Shown one piece after another: positions 22,560-33,365 of a stretch of 64,000 nt of DNA (within the stretch, counting starts at the first letter, position 1; each line of letters opens with the position of its first letter). Under the pieces are notes generated by a model. That model made no database searches. It was not told the origin of the DNA and saw nothing but the letters and a program-made list of their open reading frames with translations. This DNA comes from Wyeomyia smithii. Lineage: Eukaryota; Arthropoda; Insecta; Diptera; Culicidae. The stretch spans positions 206,137,281 to 206,201,280 of the forward strand of contig NC_073695.1 in the NCBI RefSeq assembly GCF_029784165.1, read 5' to 3'. A program made the position numbers and the translations under genes.

Positions 22560-23672
22560 TTTATACAGGGGATAGACAAAATAATTGAGATAAATAAAAT
22601 TCTTTCGAATTTTGAATGGCCAGAACTTTACGAAAAATGAATCAATTTTGATGACCGGTTTCATCTCACTGGAAAACAGTATTATTTTAGTATTACTTGG
22701 GAACTTGGTGTGACCAACCTACACCGAAAATGTTTCGGATTTCAAGAGTGTGTGTCAAAGTGTACATTTTTGCAACGCATAGAACATTTTAGGCAACTAA
22801 ATTGTCTATCTAAAATACTTCATTTAAAAAAATCTGAGATCACCGATATTTTCTAAAATCATTTTTTGTTTTTAAAATTATATGTTTTTCAGAGTAGGAT
22901 CTGTAACTCATTTTCTTATATTTTTGAAGGAAAGTTCAGATAATGTTTACTAAGATATATTGATTCATAATAATAAGGTTCAAATACAGTTAGGTTTTCT
23001 TACGCGGGGGATTTTTTTTTGTTAGAGAATTAGGGGGACTAGGGGGGATACATGCCTCGTGAGAAAACCATGTTAATACAGAAATCCGCTTGATAAACCA
23101 CTTTAATTCAAAAATTCACGTAAAAAACCACGTTAATTTGAAAATCTGCATAAATAACCTTTTAGAGAAAATCCGCGTGAAAATAATCTGACCTTTTAAA
23201 ATGTTAATCCAGATAACTTTTCAAACGCAAGATTGTAAAGTTGCTTGGTTTAATAAGACCTACACACCCACAATGTTCGATTGAATTCTGCTAGAGTGCT
23301 GCAAGCTCGAAGAAAATTAGTACCCAACAGGGAAAAAACCGTTAAAATCAATACCCATACTTAAAAAATTCATACCTCGATGATTCCTTGGCAAATTTTC
23401 AATCTTTGGCTACCAATGAACCCGAAACAAATTCTGATTTATTGACAACATATAAACCTAAGTGAAACAGAATTTCAGAAAAAGTTCTACGCGTTGCAAA
23501 AATGTACCCTTTGGCACACACTCCGGAAATCCGAAACATTTCCAGTGACCCTTGGTCACGTCCAGTTCTCAAGTAATACTAGGAAACTAGGACAGTTTTC
23601 CAGTAAAATGAAACCTGTTTTGTCAGAATTGATTCAGTTTTCGTGAAGTTTTGGCCATTTAAAAATTGACGG
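22560..23672. mobile_element. Foldback element with about 190-bp arms
   Basis: Left arm (about 22605-22800) and right arm (about 23478-23672) are inverted copies. Shared blocks are AATGGCCAGAACTTTACG, GGTTTCAT, ACTGGAAAAC, AGTATTACTTG, AATGTTTCGGATTTC, GAGTGTGTG and ACATTTTTGCAACGC. The left side continues outward through ACAGGGGATAGACAAAAT (about 22565), which has no counterpart on the right, so the right terminus is eroded. The 680-bp loop holds several degenerate copies of an AAATCCGCGTRAAAAACCAC phrase (about 23000-23200). No protein is encoded. It lies inside the hAT interval. Confidence 0.75.
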
Positions 23673-23802
23673 AATTTGACAGTTAACCCATACATTTACT
23701 GTCACATTGACGTCAACGCAACGCAAACGTATACATTCTGTTTGGGTCATCTCTGTCTCTGTTTTTAACAAATTTATATAGTAAAATTGCATTTGTCGAA
23801 TA

Positions 23803-25097
23803 ACGTTTGCGGTAAAAAAAATGGACAAAAATTGCCGATTTTTTACGGGTTTACCTTCAATCGCACTAACGAAACTACTCATGCATCATCAATCATAGTA
23901 ACCCATGAGTTAGCAAAAAAAAATTGACAGCTCTATCAGTCAAACTCTAACTGTGATGACGCTACTCCGTTCAGAAGTGTGCGCGTTCAAAAAACGGTAC
24001 CCCACCGCGTCAAAAACGAACATCGTGCGGCACTTTGTGGACACCGGGTATGCCGGTTCTGGCATCTACAACATCAGAGCATCGAAAGAAAGCCCGGTTC
24101 CGGACGGCCAACGACCCTGAGCGACAAGAAGCTTCAAAGGATGCTGAAGAGGAAGACCGAGGGAAAAGTGGCTAAATCGTTGCGTGCACTTGGCCGAATG
24201 GTTGGTGCATGCTCTAAAACAGTGAAAAAGCATCTGGAGAACATGGACATACATGCAGGAAGCGGCAGTTCCGTCCACTGGTCTCGGAGCTGCAAGCAAT
24301 GACGCAGCGACAGCGGTTGAATAAGATGGTCAAGTCGATTTTCCCGGCGACGCGACAGTGGTATTGGACGACTAGACCTATCTCACCCTGGATGGCAACG
24401 ACTAGTAGGGCTCTTCGTATTTTACCTCCCCCACGAAGGAAGTGAGCACCGAGGTAAAGTTTATTTCACAGACCAAGTTCCCCAAGAAATTGCGGCTGTG
24501 GCTGGCAATCAGTGAGAAAGGGATGTCAGAGTTGCTCTTCTTTCGCTCCGGGCTGGCCGTGAACGGGAAAATTTATAGCACGAAGTGCCTGACAGAAGTT
24601 GCGTCGTTCATCAAGAAATACCATAAGCGCGAAGACACGGTGTTCTGGCCAGATTTGACGTCGGCCAACTACTCGAAGCGATCGTTGGAGGAGATGGAGC
24701 GGCTAAATATCGATGTGGTGCCGAAGTCGGCGAATCCGCACAATGTTCCCCACCTGCTTCCCATCGAGAATATCTGGACAAACTTGAAGCACAAGATTTA
24801 TTCCAACCATTTTGTCGCGAAAACGGAGGAGAAATTTATAGAAAAACGAAGAAAGAGCTTAAAAACATGGCTACACGCATGTTTTCGTCCGCCATGGCGA
24901 ATGTTCCGGTTAACTGCCGGAAGGCTGCACGCAAGGTCGTAATATTTTTTTGTGAGGAAGCTAACATGATAACCTTCCATGTGAAATAAATTTATCCAAC
25001 TCAATTATCTGTCATAGTTTTTTTTTTTTTTTTTCATTACCATCTGAAATAGTTTTTTTCATCACCATCTGAAAAATTCTTTTTTTACCGCAAACGT
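23803..25097 (+). mobile_element. DD37E mariner-type transposon, copy 1 (defective)
   Basis: A 1295-bp Tc1/mariner-superfamily element. The inverted termini read ACGTTTGCGGTAAAAAAA on the left and its perfect inverse on the right, with a TA duplication at 23801-23802 and 25098-25099. It encodes one transposase pseudogene. The DD37E spacing is the class described from mosquitoes as ITmD37E. It has inserted into the hAT interval, so it is younger than the hAT element. The termini are intact, so it could in principle still be mobilised in trans. Confidence 0.92.
23956..24957 (+). pseudogene. Transposase pseudogene, DD37E mariner type
   Basis: This encoded a roughly 340-residue transposase: an N-terminal helix-turn-helix DNA-binding part and a C-terminal DDE catalytic domain that cuts and joins the element ends. 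The ATG at 23956 starts a recognisable N-terminus (KTNIVRHFVDTGYAGSGIYN). Frame is then lost by a small deletion and resumes with SIERKPGSGRPTTLSD. A second frameshift follows HLENMDI near 24255. The first catalytic block (24361-24405) is interrupted by stops at 24373 and 24403. A long open piece follows (24442-24942) with the second catalytic Asp at 24652 in FWPDL and Glu at 24766 in LPIEN, exactly 37 residues apart. The extreme C-terminus is again shifted. No active enzyme can be made. Confidence 0.93.
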
Positions 25098-25204
25098 TAA
25101 CTGTCAAATTATCGATACTTATCGATAATATCGATAAAAGCCCCCGCAATTATCGATTGTTATCGATGTCCGTTTTGGGCGATATTTCCCATCACTAATG
25201 AAAC

Positions 25205-28200
25205 CACCTAGGAAAGCTAGTACTAACCTCCATCCTTAAAGTGTAGTCTGTTATTTTTGCCATTTTTTTGCAGCTTTGGAAGATATTTTAGTTTGTAAAA
25301 GTTCCATCGGAAACGTCATAAACCATATTGAAAAGTTGAAAGTATGCCTAAAATATTTCATGTAGATGTATTTCTCAAGAATTTAAAAATGTCTACAGCA
25401 TAGTAGGCCTCTGAAATCCCATCAGAGGAAGTTAATTGGTATTTTTTTTTTATTTTTATAAGTTTAAGCATATCTGAATGCTGTCGATTTTGAAAAGATA
25501 AAACCGAAGGAGTGTTCAGCAAAGCTTTTCTAAATGGGACAACTTTATTGAAGACTTCACTTTCATTTGAATAACTAAAAATGTATTTTAGTTCTACAAA
25601 AACTATGGCATTTAGATGACTTTTTTTGGTTTAATATTCTAAAATTCAAGCAACCAATAAAAAAATTTGCTTAGTTTGTTTTTAGAAGAGTTCTGGAGCT
25701 TCCGTTCGCACTTGTTAACACCAAAATCGGATGATGCGTTATCTAAGAAAGGTGAGATTTTGTTTTGTTTTTTTTTTTTCAGTTGTGTTCTACGTAGACG
25801 CGTCGTTAACGCCTTGTACACATCATGCGCTGCATACCAGAGCAATGATTGAAACACAGTGGAGCAGAAAATTGTGGATCTTACTACACTAAATGAAGGC
25901 ACAGCTTATTGCTTTTAAAGTAAAATAGAAGCTAAACTAAAAGAGTTAGATGCTTGGTGTCAAAGAACAAAGACTACTATGTTTAATTTGGTAAACAACA
26001 AAACCCATGTTTATCAAACATTTCAGAGAGAAAATTGCAGTGTAGTTCTAGAAATACACTTTTTTTCACATTTGTTCTTTTCTAAGTGCTTCTAATTCTC
26101 TCTGATTCGAAGTTTTTAAGACACTATTGATTACGAAGTTTTCTCAGATTTCTAAGGTAACCAACAGAGTTGGGCTAGCTATCATACTTCTTGTGCTAGA
26201 CCTCGTTAAAGACAAACATAACCGAAAACTGAAAAACGTGAGTTACTCGGCGGTAGTTAAATTTTGGCCATATGCGTAGAAAGGTTTTTTTATCAAATAA
26301 GGCCCTCTATCACCCCTTAAAAGATTTTAAGTGAGCTTCCTAATTCTCTGTAAATCATCATTAGATCACAAATCCATCGATTTTTAAACCTTCCCCATCT
26401 TCGTAAAATCATTTCACCGTTCAAAATGGTCGTGAAATATTTCCACGCGAAACGTCACTTTTTCCGTTTTCACTTCTTTGATATGTCACTCATAATAACC
26501 CAGATTTCACGGCAGATGTTATTTTGCGACGTTTTCCGTAAAAGGGCTGTATTTACTTCACTCTGATTTCACCGAGAAGTGACTCCCGTAATAAGCACCA
26601 ATATGTTGTTGAATAGATGAAATGTTGAACGATTTTGTAATATTCTAGTTATCATAGTTTAACCCTTTAGTGCCCGGTGCTGCCTATAGACGGTCTTCAG
26701 TTCCACCTCTAAAAAGCTTCAATCAATACTTGAAAAATGTTCATAAAGATTTATAATGTTTTTTTCGAAGTCTGTCTGAAAATTAACTTGGGCACTAGAG
26801 GATTATTTATTGCTCAGCAGTAAAAATTGATAAAAAGATTAAAATCAAATTTCTACGAACAATAATCCAACCACGGGCGAGCACGCCCAGCACAAAGACT
26901 ATCGCAAGAGCGAAGGCAGAAAAGGCGGAATCACGAACGACAAATTCGTGAAAATCGAAATTACTTAAGGCAGGATTTGAGACAGATTTGGTTTAAGAAA
27001 AAAATAGGATAAGTTTTCTAAAAAAAAAATCTTTATTCCTTAAATCAGTTTTTATTAGGTTCTGACAGCAGGCTAACAAATTGTTTAAGAATGAGGTCTG
27101 TTTCAAACTTTCGAAAAACCTTACCTTCGAGACATCAATCATACATTGACTTGTTGGGACGGGGATATTCTTTAATTTTTTTTAATACTGGTATTGAGAA
27201 GGTCACAGTAAATGGTTGGTGTCTATTTATGTCATCTGTGCTAGGCATGTTCGCTTGTGATTATTTCATTGATCTCGTAAATATTTTCTTGAAACTTTTT
27301 GTCAATTTCTACCGCTGAAATGAAATAATAATGACAATTACCGTATTACAAAATTGTCCAATATTTTATTTATCAAAAAACTTATTGGTTATTGTAATGT
27401 ACCATGTAGTTATGCTGATATTTTCGTCTGAAATCTGACGAAACATTTGCCAGTTTCGTTTCCAATTTCACAGAATGTACCCAATGTAGAAAATAAAGAC
27501 GTAGTCTCACGTAATATAAAAAATAAGTATATATATTTTATCAGATTTTGAGAAAGTTGTACTTTATGTATTGCGAGAAATGTTTCCGATAAGTCAATGC
27601 TTTGGATGCTATTTCCACTTTACACAAAACATAATGAAGCACTTGACCTCACTAGGAATGAAATCAGCTCATTCCAAAAACATTTACAAGACGTTTGTTT
27701 GAGAATTGAAAAGTTTTTCACACTATTGTTCTCACAGCATAGCAGAATTGAGAACTCTGAAACCTACTCTTCAAATTATTTACGAGGCTATCTTCACATA
27801 TTTGAATTCACATTTCAGACATTGAAGAAACTAGCCTTTTTGGCAGAAACGAAATTATGAAGCAGTTAGAGGAAATATTTCTTGATCAAATAACCTCTTA
27901 GAGGTGTGGCATAAAAGATGGATGGTGGTCATTGGAGCACTGTAGAATCACGAAAAAAGTACCAATAACTTTTTAAATTGTGCAGTTATAAAATCAGGGT
28001 AACAAATATTGAATTTTGAAACTCGTTGAGCCTATGCCAACAGCTGCTTTAAATTACTCTGCTTTTCGTAAAGGTTTTTCGAAAACTCCGTGACAGCCTA
28101 CATTCTCAAACAACGTGTCAACCTGCTGTTAGAACAAAATAAAATCTGATGTCTTGAAGGAAAACATACTGATACAGGCAACAGTACCGTACACATGTAT

Positions 28201-28507
28201 TGTATGTAAAGCCAAGCGCTGTTGAGCAATTCCCTAAAAAACGGGCAACCATTTTATTCGACCGTTTTAAATTTGGTTAAAACCTTGCATAGATCTATGG
28301 ACAAAAGATGGGCCACTGTTTTTTTTAACCACGTCTCATTTTTGAAAAGCTATATATAAATGCTATGTAGCAAAATGATTAATGATTACAAATATCTTTA
28401 GAGTCGAAATAGTTTGATTGGTGTAACGCCTTGTGCAAGGTTGTAAATAATAATTTTGTCTTTCTGTTAAAAACATAATAAATAAAATTGAATAAAAAAG
28501 CTGAGAA
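25205..28507. other. Unassigned AT-rich region
   Basis: No recognisable gene, RNA gene or transposon terminus over 3.3 kb. Short frames (for example 27091-27318 and 27597-27860, +) lack any recognisable motif and have AT-biased composition like the surrounding DNA. Probably host non-coding sequence plus very old repeats. Confidence 0.35.
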
Positions 28508-28765
28508 TCATTCGAATAATCTTTTTTTTTCTATTTCCTTCCTAAGCAGAACTGCTTGGATATTCGGAAGAACATTTCTCTGGATAATTAGTAACGCCGG
28601 ATAGAAGCTCGTTTAGTTTCTCGTCATTGCGAATTGCCACTTGCAGGGTGATTCTCGTTCTATTATTTCTAGCAGCGTTCCTAACCAATTCCAACACTTC
28701 CTCAAGAAGGTACATTGCAGCCACCAGATCGATAGATACTCCAGTACCAATGCGCTTAATTTACG
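28508..28765 (-). pseudogene. Histone H2A pseudogene (5'-truncated, frameshifted)
   Basis: H2A is a core histone that pairs with H2B in the nucleosome. The minus-strand translation follows canonical H2A from the second helix to the C-terminus. RIGTG and AAM are followed by EEVLELVRNAARNN (H2A AAEVLELAGNAARDN), RTRI, then AIRNDEKLNELLSGVT (H2A AIRNDEELNKLLSGVT). After a one-base shift near 28590 come NVLPNIQAVLLRK and a short lysine-rich tail ending at TGA 28508. About four residues are missing in frame around IIPRHL. The N-terminal tail and first helix are not recognisable, and a stop lies just upstream of the match. Of the acidic-patch residues, the equivalents of E61, E64, D90 and E91 remain, while E92 is Lys. 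The IRNDE and LSGV signature fits replication-type H2A rather than H2A.V. The frameshift and missing N-terminus make it a pseudogene. Confidence 0.88.
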
Positions 28766-29869
28766 GGTACTGACCGTGGCGTAAGCAGTCTTAGGGCTGG
28801 ATGCTCGTCTACTTCCACGTTTACCCCTGTGGGTGGTAGAGCACGAAGAATAAATATGAACTGGAACTGATTTTGAAAGCTACACCCGAAACGCACGAAA
28901 GTCAGTGTATGAATGAATGATGATGTGATGAAGAAATACCCATGCGATTGTCCTAAATACATTCGAATACATACGGTATTATGGAAGAAAGTAAAAAAAA
29001 AAAAGGTTAGGCTGCGCTGGGTGTTGTCTTTGTAGTTATAAAGACGAACGTTGCGCGCGAAGTGCATTAGTTCTGTCAACTGTCCAACCGTGATCAAACT
29101 CGTCATTAAGATGGCATCGAGGACACAAACGGGCCACGGACAAGCGGCAGAACAGCCAATTTTAACCTTCCGTACGATTGCTGTTACCAGGAAAGCTAGC
29201 CAAGTACGCTGGGATGACCAGAAACTTACAAGCTTTCATTTGCAATTGACTGTTTACATTGAAACTCATTGATACTTAACTTACTTCATATAATATGACA
29301 TGTAAAAATCTCATTTACAGCATTTTTGTGTTTTTATAAAATGTCTCCTGGCAATATCGAAACTGTTTATAAGTCTTTTAAGATCACAGATTGATTAAAC
29401 TAACCTTCTTTGACATTGCCCATAGTTGGTTTGGTGATAAATCACTACGTTGCACTTGATAGTTTTGAAAAAAGCAGTGAACGGTACGGGAGCATCGAAT
29501 GCAACAACAGAAAACTAAAATTTCATCGATTTCAACCAGCTGTAACAAAGATAAACAATACCTCCAGATGCTCATGAGCTGTCAAAAGATTCATTAGGTA
29601 TTAACTTCAAAATAAGACTATGCAGAGCATGGTTAATAAACTTTTGCTTTTTTGACTTTAGATCAGGTTTTTTAGTTGATTTGCTCCTATGTACGACAGT
29701 GATTCTTGTGATTTAATCGAAGGAAATGAAAGCACAATAAACAATTCGGAGTTATTTTGTCTTTACGTTTGAAATCGCTCATCAACTATTCTTCAGAGAT
29801 CGCTTCGAAACCGAACGATTCGTTGGCGGTTCGATTCGTAGCGAATAGACGCGACGAAGTTTCATAAAA
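28766..29869. other. Unassigned region upstream of the H2A pseudogene
   Basis: This would hold the N-terminal coding part and promoter of the H2A pseudogene, but neither is recognisable. A 73-codon open frame on the + strand (29051-29272) contains an arginine- and lysine-bearing segment but does not match another histone. No TATA plus initiator pair was found at the expected place. Confidence 0.35.
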
Positions 29870-31648
29870 TGCACAATGGTCCAGAAACCAAATTTAGGGG
29901 GAAATTTGGGTCTAGAACTCTATAGCAATATTTTAGAGAGAAACCTTCTTTCACAAAGTTGTTACATATGACAAAGCGCTTATTGAAAAATTATCAAAAA
30001 TTAGGGTGACCAAAATTTTCGATGCAATCAAGTATCTACACGCAAAAGTTAGATGGTGTAAAACCAATACAAAATTGTTCGTTTTTAGCGCAATTGTTGA
30101 TGTGATTTGAAACCAGTACAATGATTGCGTGTTGGGCATAACGCAATTAATGCTTTTGCGTTTTTTCAATGTATTGGCAGCCCCAAACTACTGCACTTAA
30201 ATAATTTCAACTGGTATCAAGCAGCATTGCAAACCGAGCGAGAATCAAAACCTTTCTCCTTCTTTCTGCTTGAGAACAAGACATATGCTACATTTCTCCA
30301 GTATTATGCACACACGCTTTCAAGATACTCTTTCTTCTTCATGCATTACCCTGAGTAGCAGCAAGCACGCACCGACAGCATGAGTGAGACTAACAACACT
30401 GGTATCAAGTATGTACTGCACTGGTGTCTCGCTCATTTCGTAAAGCGACGTGACATCGCCTTGCGCGTCGCAATCCGAACCGAAAGAGAAGCGGAAGAGC
30501 ACCCTGCAAATTGTATGTGATGTGTCTAGTCTCGTCGCACGTACATGGAAATCATACGAGCGAGAGAGAAATTTCTCCGTTGCTTGAAAAAAAAACGCAT
30601 GTACAGGATGACAAATAATAATTATTCACAATTTACAAGTGTTGCGATAAAAAATCGGCAACGCTTTTGTGGCATTGTGGAATGGAAAGTTTTGCTAGTT
30701 TTGCGGTGAAGCTAGCGTTGATTACAAAATGTTGTGAACAGAATTTTGTTTCGTTTTTTTTTGCAAATCATTCAATGGTACTTTTTAATGACCAAATCCA
30801 TCGAGATAAATCGATCGAGTATTATAGCTATTTAAATCTAGTGAGTTCACAAGTTGTTGTTTGCTGCTTGCACTGCTCCATGAGTAGCAGTCACTAATAC
30901 ACTCGACGTGAGAAATAAAGTGTCGGTATATGATACATATTCTGATTTCATTCTATGTCAATGTATTCGCAGTACAACTGTTGCGTTATGCGTTTCACAC
31001 ATTTATTGTGCGATTTCTGTGCAACATTTGTGCGAATGATTGTACAAGACTTCAACTTTTGCGTGTAACTTTTCTATCTTTGTAGATAGAAGAAAAACTT
31101 GTTCGACAATGGTATAGCACTATTAATTTTAAGTAACTTTGTAACAAAAGTTTTATTCTATTTTTGAAAAGACCCGATTTATATTGAAAAAAAAAACTAA
31201 CTTTTTTTTTTCAAGTTTCACCTTCAAATTGTCTTTGAACGACTTTTAGAGCTTTTTAAGAGAAACAATTTGCAATGCGGATATCGTAAATATCTCAATT
31301 CTACTCAAAGTCATTATGTTTTTCATAAAAAAAATATGCGTTTTTCATTTGTTTGTCATTCTTTTTGGGGCAAACATCAAAAATATCTCTTGGTCTTATT
31401 TGAAGGACATACTTGACTGTATAGATAAAGAAATTTCTAAAAATATGTTATTTTTTAAATTTGAGTAAATTTAATTTGAAAACATGACAAAAATTCTAAT
31501 AATTTTATACACCCAGATTTATTTTTTTGGTATTTTTTCTGGTGGTGTAATTACCTTTAAGTAGATCCAAAAAGAAATGTGTGGAAGAAATTTTATAGAG
31601 CTCCAGTCCCAAATATCCCCCTAAATTTGGTTTCTTAACCATTGTGCA
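29870..31648. mobile_element. Large MITE with TGCACAATGG termini
   Basis: The left end TGCACAATGGTCCAGAAACC and the right end are inverted copies, continuing through AAATTTAGGGGGA and ATTTGGG for about 45 bp with a few mismatches. The interval is about 1.78 kb, but 1.03 kb of it is a second inserted MITE (30039-31065), so the original element was about 0.75 kb. No transposase is encoded. I could not define an unambiguous target duplication. A sequence starting TGCACAATGGTCGGAAA at 60531 looks like another left end of the same family. Confidence 0.75.
30039..31065. mobile_element. MITE with CACGCAAAAGTT termini, nested
   Basis: Inverted termini CACGCAAAAGTT (30039-30050) and AACTTTTGCGTG (31054-31065), flanked by TA on both sides (30037-30038 and 31066-31067). 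The subterminal sequence also has inverted similarity: GCGCAATTGTTG on the left against CGCAACAGTTG on the right. No transposase-like frame is present. It sits within the TGCACAATGG element, so it is the younger of the two. Total length is 1027 bp, with no recognised coding content. Confidence 0.72.
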
Positions 31649-32069
31649 ATGGGATAGCAAGAAAATAGAAATAAATCATATATTTGAAAAGTGGGTGTTT
31701 TGAGTTATTTAATTATTATAAATACTTTTATGTTGTTTCTTAAAAAAATATTTGTGTTTTTCGGTGTATATTCTATGTACAACTTTGCCGAAAACATTAT
31801 ACCAATCAATCATACCTTTTTGGTTTCAATTTTTTTCTTTTTCTACAAAATTTCAATATTTTAGTGTTATTTTCTAAATATTGTTTTTACTGTGTGTAAT
31901 ATTTCCAAAGGAAAAAATCATTATCAAGAACTTTACGTAATATAACACATCAGTCAAGCAAACCGTTCTAGCTCTAAACATATTTCTAATCATCAAACCT
32001 TTATTACACAAACTCTTTCTAGAAATTAGTCGTGATTAAAAAAACACAAACAGCACAAAATGACATCAC
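31649..32069. other. Unassigned spacer
   Basis: AT-rich sequence between two transposons. Nothing recognisable was seen. Confidence 0.35.
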
Positions 32070-32071
32070 TA

Positions 32072-33363
32072 ACGTATGCATTAAATAAAATAGACATTTT
32101 TTATTGATTTTTGAGAGCCAGTGGCGTTAACTAGTGGCGAATTTAAACATGCCATCCCTATCTGATATATGTTCACTGTTCATAAAACGTGTTTAAACGT
32201 GATTTGCTCAGTATTTTCTTAGCTATGGCGAAGAGTGTGCGGAATCTCCGTGCGATGGTTTGTTCGTTCAAATCATTACACCCTAATTCAAAGAAGTCGT
32301 TCATAGTGAATCGTTTTGTTTCGGAGGGATATTCAAGATTGGGTATTTATAAGATTATTGCGTTGCTGGACAAAGGAAAATCCATCGAAAGAAAGCCAGG
32401 AGTGGGCCGTCATACGGTGCTGACAGACACCAAAGTACAACAGAAGCTGAGAAGGATATCCGGAGGCAAAGTGGCAAAGTCATACCGGTCGTTAGCTAGA
32501 AAATTTGGAACAACCGGTCAAACGGTAAAAAAATATTTGCGGAACATGGACATTGTCATGAGGAAGCGTAAATCTAAACCTGAAGTGTCAGAACAACAAG
32601 CTGAAACCCAAAAACGGCGCATAAAAAAGATGGCTGCAGAAATTTTCCCAGCCAAACGACACGTTAAGGTGTTGATGGATGATGAAACTTATTTGACTCT
32701 GGATGGCAACGATTGGCAAGGAGCTCCGCATAAACCTGTAGACGACAAAGTGAAATATATTTCGCATGCAAAGTTTCACAAGAAAGTTCTCTTGTGGATA
32801 ACCATAATTGAAAAAGGAATGTCAAATCCAATACTTTTCCCTTCTGGTCTGGCAGTTATTGCGGAGGTTTACAGCACCCAATGCTTACCTGAAGTCTCCA
32901 AGTTTATAAAGAAGTTCCACGGAAATGATGATATTGTGTTTTGGCCTGAGCTTGCATCATCACATTACGCAAAGAAGTCATTAGAGGAAATAAAACGTTT
33001 AACGATACCTGTGGTACCCAAGGATTCCAACCCTCCCAACATTCCGCAACTACGTCCAATCGAAAAATTCTGGGCTAACCTGAAAAGAAGAATCTAATGC
33101 AGACAATTCTGTGGCCAAAAATACTGATGAACTGATCAAGAGGACGAAGAGTGTACTAAAAAATATCCCAACAAGTCTTTTTTCGAGTTCTATGGCTAAT
33201 GTTCCAGCTAACAGCCGCAAAGCAGCCAGAAAAGGTGTAAATTTATTTTTGTAAGGAACAATACGTATTCTCAATGCAAATAAAAAAAACTGTTCGAATA
33301 TATGTATTGTGGTTTTTGATTCAGCTCACTTTGAAAAATGTCTACTTTATTTAATGCATACGT
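32072..33363 (+). mobile_element. DD37E mariner-type transposon, copy 2
   Basis: A 1292-bp element with 28-29-bp inverted termini starting ACGTATGCATTAAATAAA, differing at one position between ends, flanked by TA at 32070-32071 and 33364-33365. It encodes a nearly complete transposase. The terminus shares only the outermost ACGT with copy 1 (23803-25097), and the proteins are clearly diverged, so these are two lineages of the same class rather than recent sisters. Both ends look intact. Confidence 0.94.
32225..33254 (+). pseudogene. Transposase, DD37E type, nearly intact but inactive
   Basis: A Tc1/mariner-superfamily DDE transposase of about 340 residues. The first in-frame ATG is at 32225 (MAKSVRNLRAM). 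The N-terminal third is a helix-turn-helix region containing FVSEGYSRLGIYKII and SIERKPGVGRHT. A second HTH-like part runs to KKYLRNMDI, followed by a basic linker (MRKRKSKP). The catalytic domain has MDDETYLTLDGNDW with the first Asp at 32681, then FWPELASSHYAKKS at about 32939-32980. There the second catalytic Asp is Glu (GAG, 32948). Glu in RPIEKFW follows at 33062, with 37 residues between. A frameshift near 33095 ends the long frame at 33097. The remaining tail, including SSMANVPANSRKAARKG, continues in another frame to TAA at 33254. Either lesion would inactivate the enzyme. Confidence 0.93.
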
Positions 33364-33365
33364 TA

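Larger units (their letters stand above)
21939..25196. mobile_element. hAT-type element carrying nested insertions
   Basis: The ends are TAGTGATGGGAAA on the left and the inverse TTTCCCATCACT on the right, the CAGTGATGGG-like terminus common in hAT elements. They are flanked by an exact 8-bp duplication AATGAAAC at 21931-21938 and 25197-25204, the size hAT transposases generate. The subterminal regions hold clusters of TATCGATA: exact copies at 21954, 21964, 21973 and 22029 on the left, and 25110, 25120 and 25129 on the right, with the same 10- and 9-bp spacing. No hAT transposase is present. The interior is taken up by a 55-codon unknown open frame, a foldback repeat and a DD37E mariner, so the original element was short and non-autonomous. 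Confidence 0.82.

Noticed and set aside
29051..29272. A second histone gene divergent from the H2A pseudogene
   Set aside because: The frame is basic in places but does not follow H2B, H3, H4 or H1 in order.
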